DNA of 64,000 nt, from assembly GCA_030844895.1 (NCBI GenBank), contig CM061231.1:131349023-131413022 (forward strand). Reading direction: 5' to 3'. Of the stretch, positions 9,947-19,439 are shown piece after piece (within the stretch, counting starts at the first letter, position 1; each line of letters starts with the position of its first letter). The notes below the pieces were generated by a model that saw only the letters and a list, made by a program, of their open reading frames with translations, was not told the DNA's origin and searched no databases. The position numbers were made by a program, and so were the translations under genes. This DNA comes from Ambrosia x helenae. Lineage: Eukaryota; Streptophyta; Magnoliopsida; Asterales; Asteraceae.

Positions 9947-11350
9947 TTAGTCCTGTTTTTCCTTTATATTGTTTACTTTCAAAAGATATTCAAATCGGGA
10001 TCTGTCAAAAGCTTTTGTAAACAAATCTGCACGTTGGTAGTCAGTATGGATTTTGACCATGTCAATCAACTCCTTAGCATAACAATCACGGATAAAATGA
10101 TATTTAATCCGGATATGTTTAGCTTTAGAATGATTTTCAGTATTTTTAGTTAATGCAATTGCGGCTTCGTTGTCACAGTGTATAGGAGTTTTAAGAAACT
10201 GCAAACCGTAATCGACCATCTGTTGTTGAATCCAGAGCACTTGCGAACAGCAACTCGAGGCTGAAATGTACTCGGCTTCACATGTAGACAGTGCGACGGA
10301 AGTCTGTTTCTTGCATTGCCAGGTAATTAACCTGCTCCCTAAAAACTGGCAACCGGCTGTTGTTGATTTGCTGTCTTTGTCACAGCTGCCCCAATCTGCA
10401 TCACTAAAAGCAATAAAATCAAAATCATCATCATTAGGGTACCAAAGTCCTTTTGATGGACAACCCTTCAGATATCGAAGGATACGCTTGACCGCCGTCA
10501 GATGACTTTGTTTCGGCTTCGATTGGTAACGCGCACTGAGACACGTTGCATACATAATATCTGGTCGAGACGCTGTCAAATACATCAGAGATCCGATGAT
10601 TGCTCTGTATGTAAATGGGTCTGTCAGCTCCCCCTTAGCGTCCACTCCAATCCCGTGATTGGGTTGAATCGGGGTATCCATTGGCTTAGAGTCCTCCATC
10701 TGGAATCGGCTCAAGATGTCGGCTACATATTTTGTCTGGTGAATGAAGATCTCGTCGGGTCTTTGATCCACCTGTAAGCCGAGGAAAAACTGCATTTCTC
10801 CCATAGCGCTCATTTCGAACTTCTCCTGCATAACAGTTTCAAAGTCCCTGCACAAGAGTTCGTTAGTTGAACCAAATATAATATCATCAACGTAAATCTG
10901 TACTAGAAGCAAGTCATCTCCCGTCTTCTTCGTAAAGAGGGTACAATCGACGAGGCCGCGCTTGAATCCTTTGGAGATGAGGTATGTACTTAGCTCCTCG
11001 TACCACTGTCTTGGAGCCTGGTGCAGACCATATAAAGCTTTGTTCAGCACGTAGACCTTGTCCCGGTGGATTGGGTCCTCAAAGCCTGGTGGCTGCCCGA
11101 CATAAACCTCCTCCTTGACTTTTCCGTACAAAAATGCACTCTTGACGTCCATTTGATAGACTTTGAATTTCTTATACGAAGCAAACGCTAGGAACATCCG
11201 AATAGCTTCCATTCGTGCTACTGGTGCATAGATTTCGTTGTAATCAATTCCTTCAATCTGATGGAAACCCTGCACAACCAATCTGGCTTTGTTCCTTACA
11301 ATAACTCCACGATCATCCTTTTTGCACTTAAACACCCACTTAGTGCCAAT
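9947..11350 (-). CDS. Copia B pol, reverse transcriptase and RNase H
   Basis: This part copies the element RNA into DNA and removes the template RNA. It continues the 11351-13399 frame after one TAG, without frameshift. Reverse transcriptase shows KARLVVQGF, QMDVKSAFLYG and the catalytic YVDDIIFGS, with MGEMQFFLGLQ after it. RNase H follows with FSDADWGSC, STCEAEYISAS and HCDNEAAIAL, and ends at KHIRIKYHFIRD and a short tail. Domain length is normal for copia. The absence of other lesions in more than 460 codons suggests the copy is fairly young. The stop at 11351-11353 would remove these domains from the polyprotein unless it is suppressed. Confidence 0.88.
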   Translation of the reverse strand: MGTKWVFKCKKDDRGVIVRNKARLVVQGFHQIEGIDYNEIYAPVARMEAIRMFLAFASYKKFKVYQMDVKSAFLYGKVKEEVYVGQPPGFEDPIHRDKVYVLNKALYGLHQAPRQWYEELSTYLISKGFKRGLVDCTLFTKKTGDDLLLVQIYVDDIIFGSTNELLCRDFETVMQEKFEMSAMGEMQFFLGLQVDQRPDEIFIHQTKYVADILSRFQMEDSKPMDTPIQPNHGIGVDAKGELTDPFTYRAIIGSLMYLTASRPDIMYATCLSARYQSKPKQSHLTAVKRILRYLKGCPSKGLWYPNDDDFDFIAFSDADWGSCDKDSKSTTAGCQFLGSRLITWQCKKQTSVALSTCEAEYISASSCCSQVLWIQQQMVDYGLQFLKTPIHCDNEAAIALTKNTENHSKAKHIRIKYHFIRDCYAKELIDMVKIHTDYQRADLFTKAFDRSRFEYLLKVNNIKEKQD

Positions 11351-13399
11351 CTACTTTCTTCCCGGCGGTAAATCTGTGAGCGTCCAGACTCCCAATTTCT
11401 GGAATTGCAATAACTCCTCCTGCATTGCCTCAACCCAGGCATCTTCTTGCAAAGCGTCTTTGTATGTCCTTGGCTCTACCTGCGACACATAACATGCAAA
11501 CGACCAATCATTTTGACTACCAGATCTCTGAATTTTGGCATACAATGCTAAAGCACTAAAACTCTCTGGCGAATTCACGCTTTTAAGCTGCCCTCTAGTC
11601 ATCACTCCACTACCAGGATCACCGATTACTTGCTCCAGCGGGTGAATACGATGAATCCGAGATTCCGGATTAACAGGTACAATCACTCCCGTCTGAGCAG
11701 TCAAGTTCTCTACAACATCCTGATCATGACCCGTGTTAGACGATGAAGCAACGTCTGGATTTGGAGTTGGGTTCACAGTTTGCTCTTCTAAGTCTTCTGC
11801 ATTTTCAAGAACAGCTTCTTCAAATTGTTCATCTTCAGATTCTGAAGTGTCTAATGAAGTTGAAGCTTCTTGAAACAACTCTTCTTCTTGTGTAGGAGCA
11901 CTGGTATCACTAGAAGCTGGTGAGGGGTTTACGGTGATTGGACGCATCAATGGTGAAGTTGCCGCGTTTTCACACTCGTAAAGTAATCTTATCACAGCTT
12001 CTTCAACCAGGCTATCTAGGTTGAATGATTCAAAGAAATCTTTGTAATCAAACATCCAATCAGGGCCCGTGCCTTGCAAATTTTGTGTGTATCGTTGAAC
12101 TTCCACGTTTGCCCAATCCTCCACTTGACGAGTTCGTTTGTTGAATACCCGTTTGAGCGGGGTTGCATATCCAACAAAATATCCCTCTTCAGCTTTTGGA
12201 CTAAACTTCTCGCTTGGATTCAACATCGTACATGGCGCCCCAAATGGTTCTAGATACTCTAAATTGGGCTTTCGTCGGTGTAACAGCTCATAAGATGTTT
12301 TTCCAAACTTCTTCACTGTCAAAACCCGATTTAATGTATAGTTTGCAGCATAAATCGCCTCATTCCAGAACATTACTGGAAGATTTGAGTCAGCGAGCAT
12401 TGTTCTTGCAGCCTCAATCAGAGTCCTATTCTTTCTTTCAGCAACACCGTTCTGTTGCGGGGTATACGGAGCTGAATATTCATGATGTATCCCTTTGCTT
12501 TCACAAAGTTCATCCATCTTTGCATTTTTAAACTCCGTCCCGTTGTCACTCCTGATCCTTTTTATCTTCAAATTGTAAATATTCTCCAGCCGAGTGAACA
12601 GAACTTGTAAGTTGGTAAAGGTGTCGCTTTTGTTTTTCAAACACATCACCCATGAAAATCGTGAATAGTCATCAGTGACGACTAAACAATAAAGCTCTCC
12701 AAGATGACTTTTGCGCTTGACTGGTCCAAAAAGGTCCATGTGCAATCGCTCAAGCGGCATCTCAACAGAGTTAACTTTCTTCACTTTATGGGATTGTCTG
12801 TGTTGTTTTCCTTTCATGCAGCTCACACACTTGTCGTTCAGATGGAAATGTTTCACATTTACTCCATCGACAAGTCCATTTCTCACTAATTGATTCATTT
12901 TCCTCAGATGAATGTGCCCCATCCTGCGGTGCCACATTATCGATTCTTTTTCGGTCGCCTTGGATAGAAAGCATGTTATCTGTCCTTGTGGTGTCATTGC
13001 CTTAGACATATCAAGAATGTAAAGATTGTTGACTCGAGGTGCCATCAACATAACCCACTCCTTTGGAATCTTGAAGCCCGGTTTAAGTATATAGCAGGAT
13101 TTGTCATCAAAATGCACAGAAAATTGTTTGTCGCATATTTGACTGACGCTCAACAGATTATAGTCTATCTGCTTGACATAAGATATCCGCTCGAAAGTCA
13201 CAATCCCGTTACTCACGCTTCCTTCCATCGTGATATAACCTCCTTTATTACCCGCGAACGCAACATATCCTCCATTAATATTCTTCACATCGAACAGCAA
13301 CGCCAAATCCCCCGTCATGTGGCCTGAAGCTCCACTATCAACAATCCAGAGACTGCTAATAGGGCCAACTGAAGCTCCCTGCACACAAAAAGTAGACAA
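11351..13399 (-). CDS. Copia B pol, protease and integrase
   Basis: The frame opens right after the gag stop, in the same frame. Protease shows WIVDSGASGHMTG at about residues 18-30. The integrase zinc-binding segment follows with MWHRRMGHIHL and CVSCMKGKQH, then the catalytic core with MDLFGPV, RSDNGTEF and QQNGVAERKNR carrying the D, D and E residues. The linker to reverse transcriptase is rich in serine, threonine and glutamate. A TAG at 11351-11353 stands where the family has a lysine or similar codon, just before the IGTKWVFK segment. Between the gag stop and the protease is a pyrimidine-rich stretch ending in GTGCAG, which looks like a 3' splice site and may matter for how pol is expressed. 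Confidence 0.88.
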   Translation of the reverse strand: MSTFCVQGASVGPISSLWIVDSGASGHMTGDLALLFDVKNINGGYVAFAGNKGGYITMEGSVSNGIVTFERISYVKQIDYNLLSVSQICDKQFSVHFDDKSCYILKPGFKIPKEWVMLMAPRVNNLYILDMSKAMTPQGQITCFLSKATEKESIMWHRRMGHIHLRKMNQLVRNGLVDGVNVKHFHLNDKCVSCMKGKQHRQSHKVKKVNSVEMPLERLHMDLFGPVKRKSHLGELYCLVVTDDYSRFSWVMCLKNKSDTFTNLQVLFTRLENIYNLKIKRIRSDNGTEFKNAKMDELCESKGIHHEYSAPYTPQQNGVAERKNRTLIEAARTMLADSNLPVMFWNEAIYAANYTLNRVLTVKKFGKTSYELLHRRKPNLEYLEPFGAPCTMLNPSEKFSPKAEEGYFVGYATPLKRVFNKRTRQVEDWANVEVQRYTQNLQGTGPDWMFDYKDFFESFNLDSLVEEAVIRLLYECENAATSPLMRPITVNPSPASSDTSAPTQEEELFQEASTSLDTSESEDEQFEEAVLENAEDLEEQTVNPTPNPDVASSSNTGHDQDVVENLTAQTGVIVPVNPESRIHRIHPLEQVIGDPGSGVMTRGQLKSVNSPESFSALALYAKIQRSGSQNDWSFACYVSQVEPRTYKDALQEDAWVEAMQEELLQFQKLGVWTLTDLPPGRK

Positions 13400-16300
13400 T
13401 TAGTTCTTTCGGGGGACCCAAGCCTGAGTCTTGGGCCTTTGAACTTTGGCTTTCAAAGAATCATTCTCAATGACTTTTTCAACAACTTTTTGTTTTGAAT
13501 CAACCGTTTTCTGATTTTTCAAAACAGTTTCACTTTTCTCACTCACCTTTGACGTAGAGGCTCCTGGAGAACCATTAGGTGTCCAAGATTGTTCAGACCT
13601 TTTGAGAATACGAATTTGAGATTTTGGTTTCTCAATAGGTTTCTGAACATTGTTACTGAAAGTAACTTTCTTAGCAACCTTATCTGAATTAACAGACTTA
13701 GGTCCAACATTTGACTTGACAATTGGTTTTTGTGAAACCTTTTGTCTATCAGCTATTGTGTTCACCACTGGTTTTCTCCAAGATTGTTCCATTGCAATAC
13801 GATTCCTTCGATCATAATGAAATGGACGGTTGTTCCTCATTTGAAAATTGTTTTGATTATGAAAATGTTGTTGTTGAGGAACAGTCCGTCTATGCGGTGG
13901 GACATAATGATCAATCGGCTTTTTCATGGAATTCTTAACCTCAACTTCATGTCTCTTGTGCCTTACATATGGACACTGAGCAAGTAAATGCCCGCGTTCT
14001 CCACATTTAAAGCATTTTCTATATTCCTCAAACACATAATGAGCATTTGGTGAAGCAAATGATCTTACAGGAAATTGATCATTATATTGTTGATTTCTTA
14101 AACTCTCAGGAAGTGGTCCTTTCGAGTAAGAAGGTTCATGAAAACCATTTGCTTTATCATCTGGTCGAATGAACTCAGTGACATGAATTTTTGGCTCTTG
14201 AGGAACTTCTGAAAACAGTTTCTTTAAGATTTCTGGTGGAATTTCATTGGTTCTCTCATGTTTTGGAAACCATATTGTGCTTTCTTGCCAGATTTTATCA
14301 ATTTTAGAATAGTTAACGTTTTTAATCGGAAATTCCTCATCAGCAATGATTTTATCGGATCCTTCCATCCGATAAAACACTTTAACCGGTTTGTCACTTG
14401 GTTCATTCAGCTCATTCTTTTTGACCTCATTCTTAACAACATTATCTTTCTTAACATCAACTTTTTCAGACTTTTTATCACGATTAGCATTTGCCATCGG
14501 ATGAACATGATCAGATGGTGACACTGGTTCAGTAGTAACGATGTGATTTTCTTTTGGAATCTCACATTCATTAACAGATTGATCACTACCAGTATCATCA
14601 TTATCTGAGTCTGAACTATCACTCTCAGCATAAACACCCTCATTGTTTAAGCCCAAAATCGGTCTCACATCGGAATATGGATCACCAATACTAGAGGTAT
14701 TAGATTCCATATCTGATGATGAATCTGATTTCACCGAACTCTCCGGTATAACTTGATGATAGTTATGGTTTTCAAAAAGAACCGGAGATGGTACAGACTT
14801 GTAGTTGGTGGTGTTATCATCAATGATATGATCCACGACATAAGCAACATTCTTATAACTTTCCAGTTTCTTGTTAACTTTTTCAGCAAAGCATTTAATG
14901 GCGGCCATTTCCAACTTGGTGTTTTCAATTTCATTGATATAGTTATTTATGGCCAATTGTTTCAATGACAAAGTATTTTTCAAGTCAGAAATGTCCTTTT
15001 TATAGCCATCCAATACTTTGTTAAAAGCATTTAACTCTTTGCGAGTAGATTGACAGTTTTGAATAGCACTATCACGTGAAATTCGGAGTTGTTTATTCTC
15101 CTCTGTCAATCTATCACAAGTCCCACAGTATTTATCACTCATGACATCAGTGCTAGATTCAGAACTTACAGGTTTTGGCGGTTCGGTCATGGCCATCAAA
15201 GCAAAATGAGCTTCCTTTCCAGTGAAAAACTTGGAATAGTCGATCTTGGTGAAAGCATCATCAGCTATGCACGACTTCCTCGTCATCAAAAAGTCAGCTT
15301 CTGCCAGCAACTGGTCAATATCATCATCCAAAGAATCAACACTTCCCTCTGTGTCTGATTCGCTCTCAGAGTCTGAATACACCGATCTACTCTCTTCGGG
15401 AACATCAGAAACTGAATCAATCACCATCCCAGAACTCTTCTCCTCAGCCTTAACCTCAACAGGTTCATTCTCCACTTCCATCTCTGTCTCAGAATCATCA
15501 CTTTCACTCTCCTCAGTTTCTTTCTTCTCATCAACTGCCACCGACTCTTCCAAATCAACCTGATAAGCAACGCATGCCACATTCCCACCAGTAGTCACTT
15601 CCTCAACTCCTATTTGCATACCCGACCAGTCAAACCTCTCATCCTGTTGAGTCACCAAAGCTTGGTTCTGACTCGCATTCTGTTGAGTCTCAGTAGGTGT
15701 AGTGATAGGTACAACTGTTCGGTTTGGGTGATTAGGAGATTGGTTTTGAATCTGGTGTTGAGTGTTTGGTTGTCTGTTTTGGCTGTTAAAGTTTCGGTTT
15801 TGGTAGTTGTTGTTATTTTGGTAAGAAACTTGGTTTTGTTGACGGTTCTGGTAATTTGCATTGAAAGGGTTTCGATTACCTTGTTTAGGTGGCTGGGTGC
15901 ATTCCCTTTTGAAGTGTCCTTTCTCTCCACAATTAAAACATGTAACCTTCTCCTTATTGAAACCATAGGTTGTGTTGGGAGAAGTTGCCAAATCAGTTCT
16001 TCCAGTTTTCTCTATGAACTCTGTTGCTCTTCTCATTATACTCGCAAAAGCCCATTGAATGTCAATGAGTTCCATCTCTTCCTTGTCTATTTGTGCATAG
16101 TCTTCGTTGGTCAAGTTGTTGTTCCCAATCTGACTAGCAACCAAACCATTGTAGGATGAAACCATTGCTGAGACTAATGCAATGTGTTGCTGAGCAACCT
16201 CCACAGTCACATTTCCCAAGTTGGATGTATCCAAAACCACTGGTTGTTTATGTTTAGTAACTTGATTTGCTGGTTGTTGTGTTTGGTTAGCGGTGTAAAA

Positions 16301-17434
16301 ACTTGCTTGTTGCATTGGAGAGATTGGTGAAATGTAGGAAGTATATTGTGGTGGTGTGTATGATGGTTGTGAGTAGGAATTGTATTGTGGTGGTGTGTAG
16401 TTGGTGGTTGGTTTTGATGAATCCATGACATTGGAAATACATGCAACATGTGGTGCAACGCTTCCAGAGCTCGAGTTTCCAGCTGAAACTGAAGTGCCTC
16501 CAAAATACAAACTTGGATTCTGAGGAATCTGCGACCTTCTAGCTTTCCTCCTATCCTCCAACTCTTTGTTCTCCAGCTTTTCAATAAACTCTGAAATGGT
16601 CCAGAATTGATAAGCATCTTTCTCTCTGAGTACCTCCACATGCTGATCCCATTGTGGTGGTAAAGCATCTGCAAACTTATCCACCTGCTTAGTCATTGGA
16701 ATCTGTACACCATAGCTAGACAATTCAGACAATAAATGCATATATCTCGGAGTTAGTTCTTTCAAAGTTTCATTATTAATAAAAGAAAAATTATCAAACT
16801 CTTTGACTAATTCCTCCATTCTCAGACTCCTGGTCTTCTCGTTACCATCATGCTTTCTCTTCAGCTTATCCCAAAGCTGCTTTGACGTAGTACATGTCCC
16901 AAACTGATGCAACAGGTCACTTGTGATTGCCTGTGTCAGTTGAGAGAACGCCTTCTTCTCCACCACGTATTTCTTCTTTTCATCCTCAGTCAAGCTCTCC
17001 AGAGGAATCAACTCACCGGTATTCTCCAGAATCGGTGCTGTATATCCTTTGACGATCATGCTCCATGCCTCAGCTCCTTCAACTCCCATGCCTTCCAGAT
17101 GGATCTTGAACATGGTGTGCCACTGGTTATACTCTTGCATATCCATGAGCTTCGGTGGCCGAGTTCCACTACCTGTAGACAAATCCTTAATCAAGGTAGA
17201 AATAGCATTAGTGGTTTGAGTATTTACCGCCGCTGCAGCTACTCCCCAGTAATCTGATTGTAATGCCGGATGTGCTACATTCTGAGGCATCGTGCTCGTT
17301 GTTGTCATGTAGTTAAGTGGTTGTGAGGATTGCGTGTTCGTCTTTTGAGCTGCCACTGTCCATGGGTCCATTGTCTGCTGTTGTGGTTGTGTTGGTGCTG
17401 ATCCCGAAGTAGTTTGAAAACGCCACATGATCAC
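13400..17434 (-). CDS. Copia B gag, giant form with two zinc knuckles
   Basis: Gag forms the virus-like particle and packages the RNA. This 1,344-residue frame is unbroken. The N-terminal capsid-like region (about residues 90-290) has the copia-type segments EYNQWHTMFKIHLEG and SKQLWDKLKRKHDG. A first zinc knuckle CFNCGEKGHFKREC lies near residue 497, followed by Q/N-rich sequence, a highly acidic region, a coiled-coil stretch near residues 780-870, and a second knuckle CFKCGERGHLLAQC near residue 1140. The C-terminus is basic and ends in AWVPRKN. The start at 17434 is the first ATG; element A begins at the equivalent of MDPW 21 codons later, so that ATG is an alternative. The length is two to three times a normal copia gag, as in SIRE-type elements. 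Confidence 0.88.
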   Translation of the reverse strand: MIMWRFQTTSGSAPTQPQQQTMDPWTVAAQKTNTQSSQPLNYMTTTSTMPQNVAHPALQSDYWGVAAAAVNTQTTNAISTLIKDLSTGSGTRPPKLMDMQEYNQWHTMFKIHLEGMGVEGAEAWSMIVKGYTAPILENTGELIPLESLTEDEKKKYVVEKKAFSQLTQAITSDLLHQFGTCTTSKQLWDKLKRKHDGNEKTRSLRMEELVKEFDNFSFINNETLKELTPRYMHLLSELSSYGVQIPMTKQVDKFADALPPQWDQHVEVLREKDAYQFWTISEFIEKLENKELEDRRKARRSQIPQNPSLYFGGTSVSAGNSSSGSVAPHVACISNVMDSSKPTTNYTPPQYNSYSQPSYTPPQYTSYISPISPMQQASFYTANQTQQPANQVTKHKQPVVLDTSNLGNVTVEVAQQHIALVSAMVSSYNGLVASQIGNNNLTNEDYAQIDKEEMELIDIQWAFASIMRRATEFIEKTGRTDLATSPNTTYGFNKEKVTCFNCGEKGHFKRECTQPPKQGNRNPFNANYQNRQQNQVSYQNNNNYQNRNFNSQNRQPNTQHQIQNQSPNHPNRTVVPITTPTETQQNASQNQALVTQQDERFDWSGMQIGVEEVTTGGNVACVAYQVDLEESVAVDEKKETEESESDDSETEMEVENEPVEVKAEEKSSGMVIDSVSDVPEESRSVYSDSESESDTEGSVDSLDDDIDQLLAEADFLMTRKSCIADDAFTKIDYSKFFTGKEAHFALMAMTEPPKPVSSESSTDVMSDKYCGTCDRLTEENKQLRISRDSAIQNCQSTRKELNAFNKVLDGYKKDISDLKNTLSLKQLAINNYINEIENTKLEMAAIKCFAEKVNKKLESYKNVAYVVDHIIDDNTTNYKSVPSPVLFENHNYHQVIPESSVKSDSSSDMESNTSSIGDPYSDVRPILGLNNEGVYAESDSSDSDNDDTGSDQSVNECEIPKENHIVTTEPVSPSDHVHPMANANRDKKSEKVDVKKDNVVKNEVKKNELNEPSDKPVKVFYRMEGSDKIIADEEFPIKNVNYSKIDKIWQESTIWFPKHERTNEIPPEILKKLFSEVPQEPKIHVTEFIRPDDKANGFHEPSYSKGPLPESLRNQQYNDQFPVRSFASPNAHYVFEEYRKCFKCGERGHLLAQCPYVRHKRHEVEVKNSMKKPIDHYVPPHRRTVPQQQHFHNQNNFQMRNNRPFHYDRRNRIAMEQSWRKPVVNTIADRQKVSQKPIVKSNVGPKSVNSDKVAKKVTFSNNVQKPIEKPKSQIRILKRSEQSWTPNGSPGASTSKVSEKSETVLKNQKTVDSKQKVVEKVIENDSLKAKVQRPKTQAWVPRKN

Positions 17435-17483
17435 AATCTGAAAATCTCACCACTTAGAAAAATTTTTCAGCAAAAATCTTAGG

Positions 17484-17790
17484 TTCGCCCGAAAACTAGT
17501 ACGTTCGTCCAAATTTTTTCTACGTTCGTCCAAAACTTCTCACTCTCGTCCAAACAAGTTTCACTTTCGTCCAAATAGTAACAACCGAAGGTGAAAATGA
17601 CCAGAATGTAAATCAAACCAACACACTTTCCACTTTCGCCCGAACCAAAACGGTCGAATGTAGAATGTTACACTCGAATATGAAAAATTCTAAACAAGTT
17701 TTCAGGTTCGTCCACTCAAACACTCAGGTTCGCCCACTTTTATGCACGTTCGACCACAACTCTCAGTCCAAGTTCCAGGTTCGCCCAAAA
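17484..17790. promoter_or_regulatory. Motif array in the gag leader of copia B
   Basis: Motifs TTCGCCC, TTCGTCC, TTCGTCC, CTCGTCC and TTCGTCC start at 17484, 17504, 17525, 17545 and 17566, spacings of 20, 21, 20 and 21 bp. Inverted copies (CGAAGGTG, CGAATGTAG) follow, then a second group at about 17706-17785 with gaps of 22, 20 and 31 bp. The array lies in the transcribed leader between the primer binding site and gag. Confidence 0.75.
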
Positions 17791-18075
17791 TCAGCAGATC
17801 TCATTTTTGAAAAACGGTTATTGTTTGAAAAACGGTTATTTTGATCTCAGATTTTCAAAAGTTCATGGATTTGAATGATCTCAATCAGGTTATGTTTCGG
17901 AATTGATTTGGAACAACTTTAAGTCTTGGAAAACTTGAATTCGACCACAAATTCACCTTTAAATCGATCAAAAACTATGTTTTTAAGAGTTTTTGTAAAA
18001 ACAGATGATAATTTGTCTAAAACATGTCCAAATCAGTTCTGATCTTATCAAATTTGTTGTTGTATGATCCTCTAT

Positions 18076-18087
18076 GCTCTGATACCA
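18076..18087 (-). other. Primer binding site of copia B
   Basis: On the minus strand TGGTATCAGAGC lies three bases inside the 5' LTR. This is the usual plant copia site complementary to the 3' end of initiator tRNA-Met. Confidence 0.9.
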
Positions 18088-18090
18088 CTT

Positions 18091-18629
18091 TGTGAGCGTT
18101 GGATTTTAGCTAAAACAGGATTATATGATCATACAAGTCACAAATCTAGGTGCGGAAACCCTAGATCTGAACAAATTGATAAGATACAAATCACGACACA
18201 ATCAAGATCATTTTCAATATCATTTTCATAGATTAACTTTCAATCAATAAGCATTTACAACTGTTTATGTTAATCTAGAATCACACAGATAATCTCTCAA
18301 AAACACTCCTAAACCTGATCTGAACCTGGACACAAATGACAACTCTCTTACATAATCAAAAACTCAAAAACTATATATAGACACTGCACATTCGCCCCTT
18401 ACAGATGGTCGAATGTGAGCTTTTTCCACATTCGCCCACTGCAAGTGGTCGAATGTGTTCTTCTGATGTAGCCCATTCTTCCTTCGTCCAGTTCATTTCT
18501 ACCTTCGCCCCTTTCTGATTACCTTCACCCATCCATATCTACCTTTGCCCTTACTGAATCACCTTCGGCTATCTACTAACACATGTTAATTATAGTATAT
18601 CCAATCCTTAGTCGCAAAACGCATCAACA
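18091..18629 (-). repeat. 5' LTR of copia B
   Basis: 539-bp partner of 3302-3841, followed by the CAGAA duplication. The motif palindromes are at 18387-18417 and 18427-18457. The region 18437-18595 differs at more than 20 per cent of positions from the 3' LTR while the remainder is essentially identical. Confidence 0.92.
18371..18380 (-). promoter_or_regulatory. TATA box of the copia B promoter
   Basis: CTATATATAG in the 5' LTR. On the element strand the palindrome and 20-bp motif cluster (18387-18570) ends only a few bases upstream of it, a normal place for activator or repressor sites. Confidence 0.6.
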
Positions 18630-19439
18630 CAGAACCTTCAAGTTATTGAACGTGTCGCTTTTGTGTTGCAAGCACATCACCCACGAGAATCTCGAGTAAT
18701 CATCAGTAACAAAAAGACAGTAAAGCTCTCCAGAATGACTCTTATGCATGACAGGTCCGAAAAGGTCCATATGCAAACGCTCAAGTGGCAAATCTACAGA
18801 GTTCACTTTCTTCGGTTTGTGGGACTGTTTGTGTTGTTTCCCCTTTTTGCAACTCACACATTTATCATTGAGATGAAAATGCTTCACATTAACCCCTTCT
18901 ACAAGCCCGTTCTTCACCAAATGATTCATCTTTCTTAGGTGAATATGTCCCATCCTTCTATGCCACATTATCGATTCTTTTTCTATAGCTTTGGATAGAA
19001 AACATGTGACTTGGCCTTGGGTTGTCATAGCCTTGCTCATATCAAGAAAGTACAATTTGTTCACTCTTGGTGCTTTCAACATGATCCATTCTTTTGGTAT
19101 GACGAAACCGGGTTTCGGAATATAGCAAGATTTATCATCAAAGTGTACAGAAAACTGCTTGTCACAAATTTGGCTGACACTCCACAAATTATAATCAATT
19201 TGCTTCACATAAGTTATTCTCTCAAAACTCACGATCCTGTTGCTAACACTCCCTTCCATCATGATATAACCTCCTTTATTAGCCGCAAATGCCACATATC
19301 CACCATCCATGTTCTTGATGTCAAATAATAGCGTTAAGTCTCCGGTCATGTGCCCAGAAGCTCCACTGTCAACAATCCAAAGACTGCTAACAGGTCCAGC
19401 TGGAGCTCCTTACACCAATCAAAGAAATGATTAGATATT
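18630..19439 (-). pseudogene. Copia A protease and integrase N-terminal part
   Basis: Continuation of the A pol gene on the other side of B. The protease DSGASGHMTG segment, the zinc-binding segment MWHRRMGHIHL with CVSCKKGKQH, and the start of the integrase core (MDLFGPV, VTDDYSRFSWVM) are present in one frame of about 240 codons ending where B inserted. The first pair of bases after 18629 belongs to the CAGAA duplication. Downstream integrase sequence resumes at 3301. The gag/pol junction has a TGA and two TAAs instead of the single stop seen in B. Non-functional because of the B insertion alone. Confidence 0.88.

Larger units (their letters stand above)
3302..18629 (-). mobile_element. Ty1-copia element B, full length (15.3 kb), SIRE-like with an extra gene
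   Basis: The element is bounded by LTRs 3302-3841 and 18091-18629 and flanked by CAGAA duplications. Minus-strand order is 5' LTR, primer binding site, motif-rich leader, gag (1,344 codons), pol, a 2.4-kb non-coding spacer with palindromes, an extra gene of about 1,219 codons, polypurine tract and 3' LTR. At 15.3 kb it is much longer than a typical copia element (about 5 kb); size, giant gag and a post-pol gene point to the SIRE/Maximus lineage. Pol and the extra gene each carry one in-frame TAG, so this copy is probably not autonomous. Confidence 0.92.
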
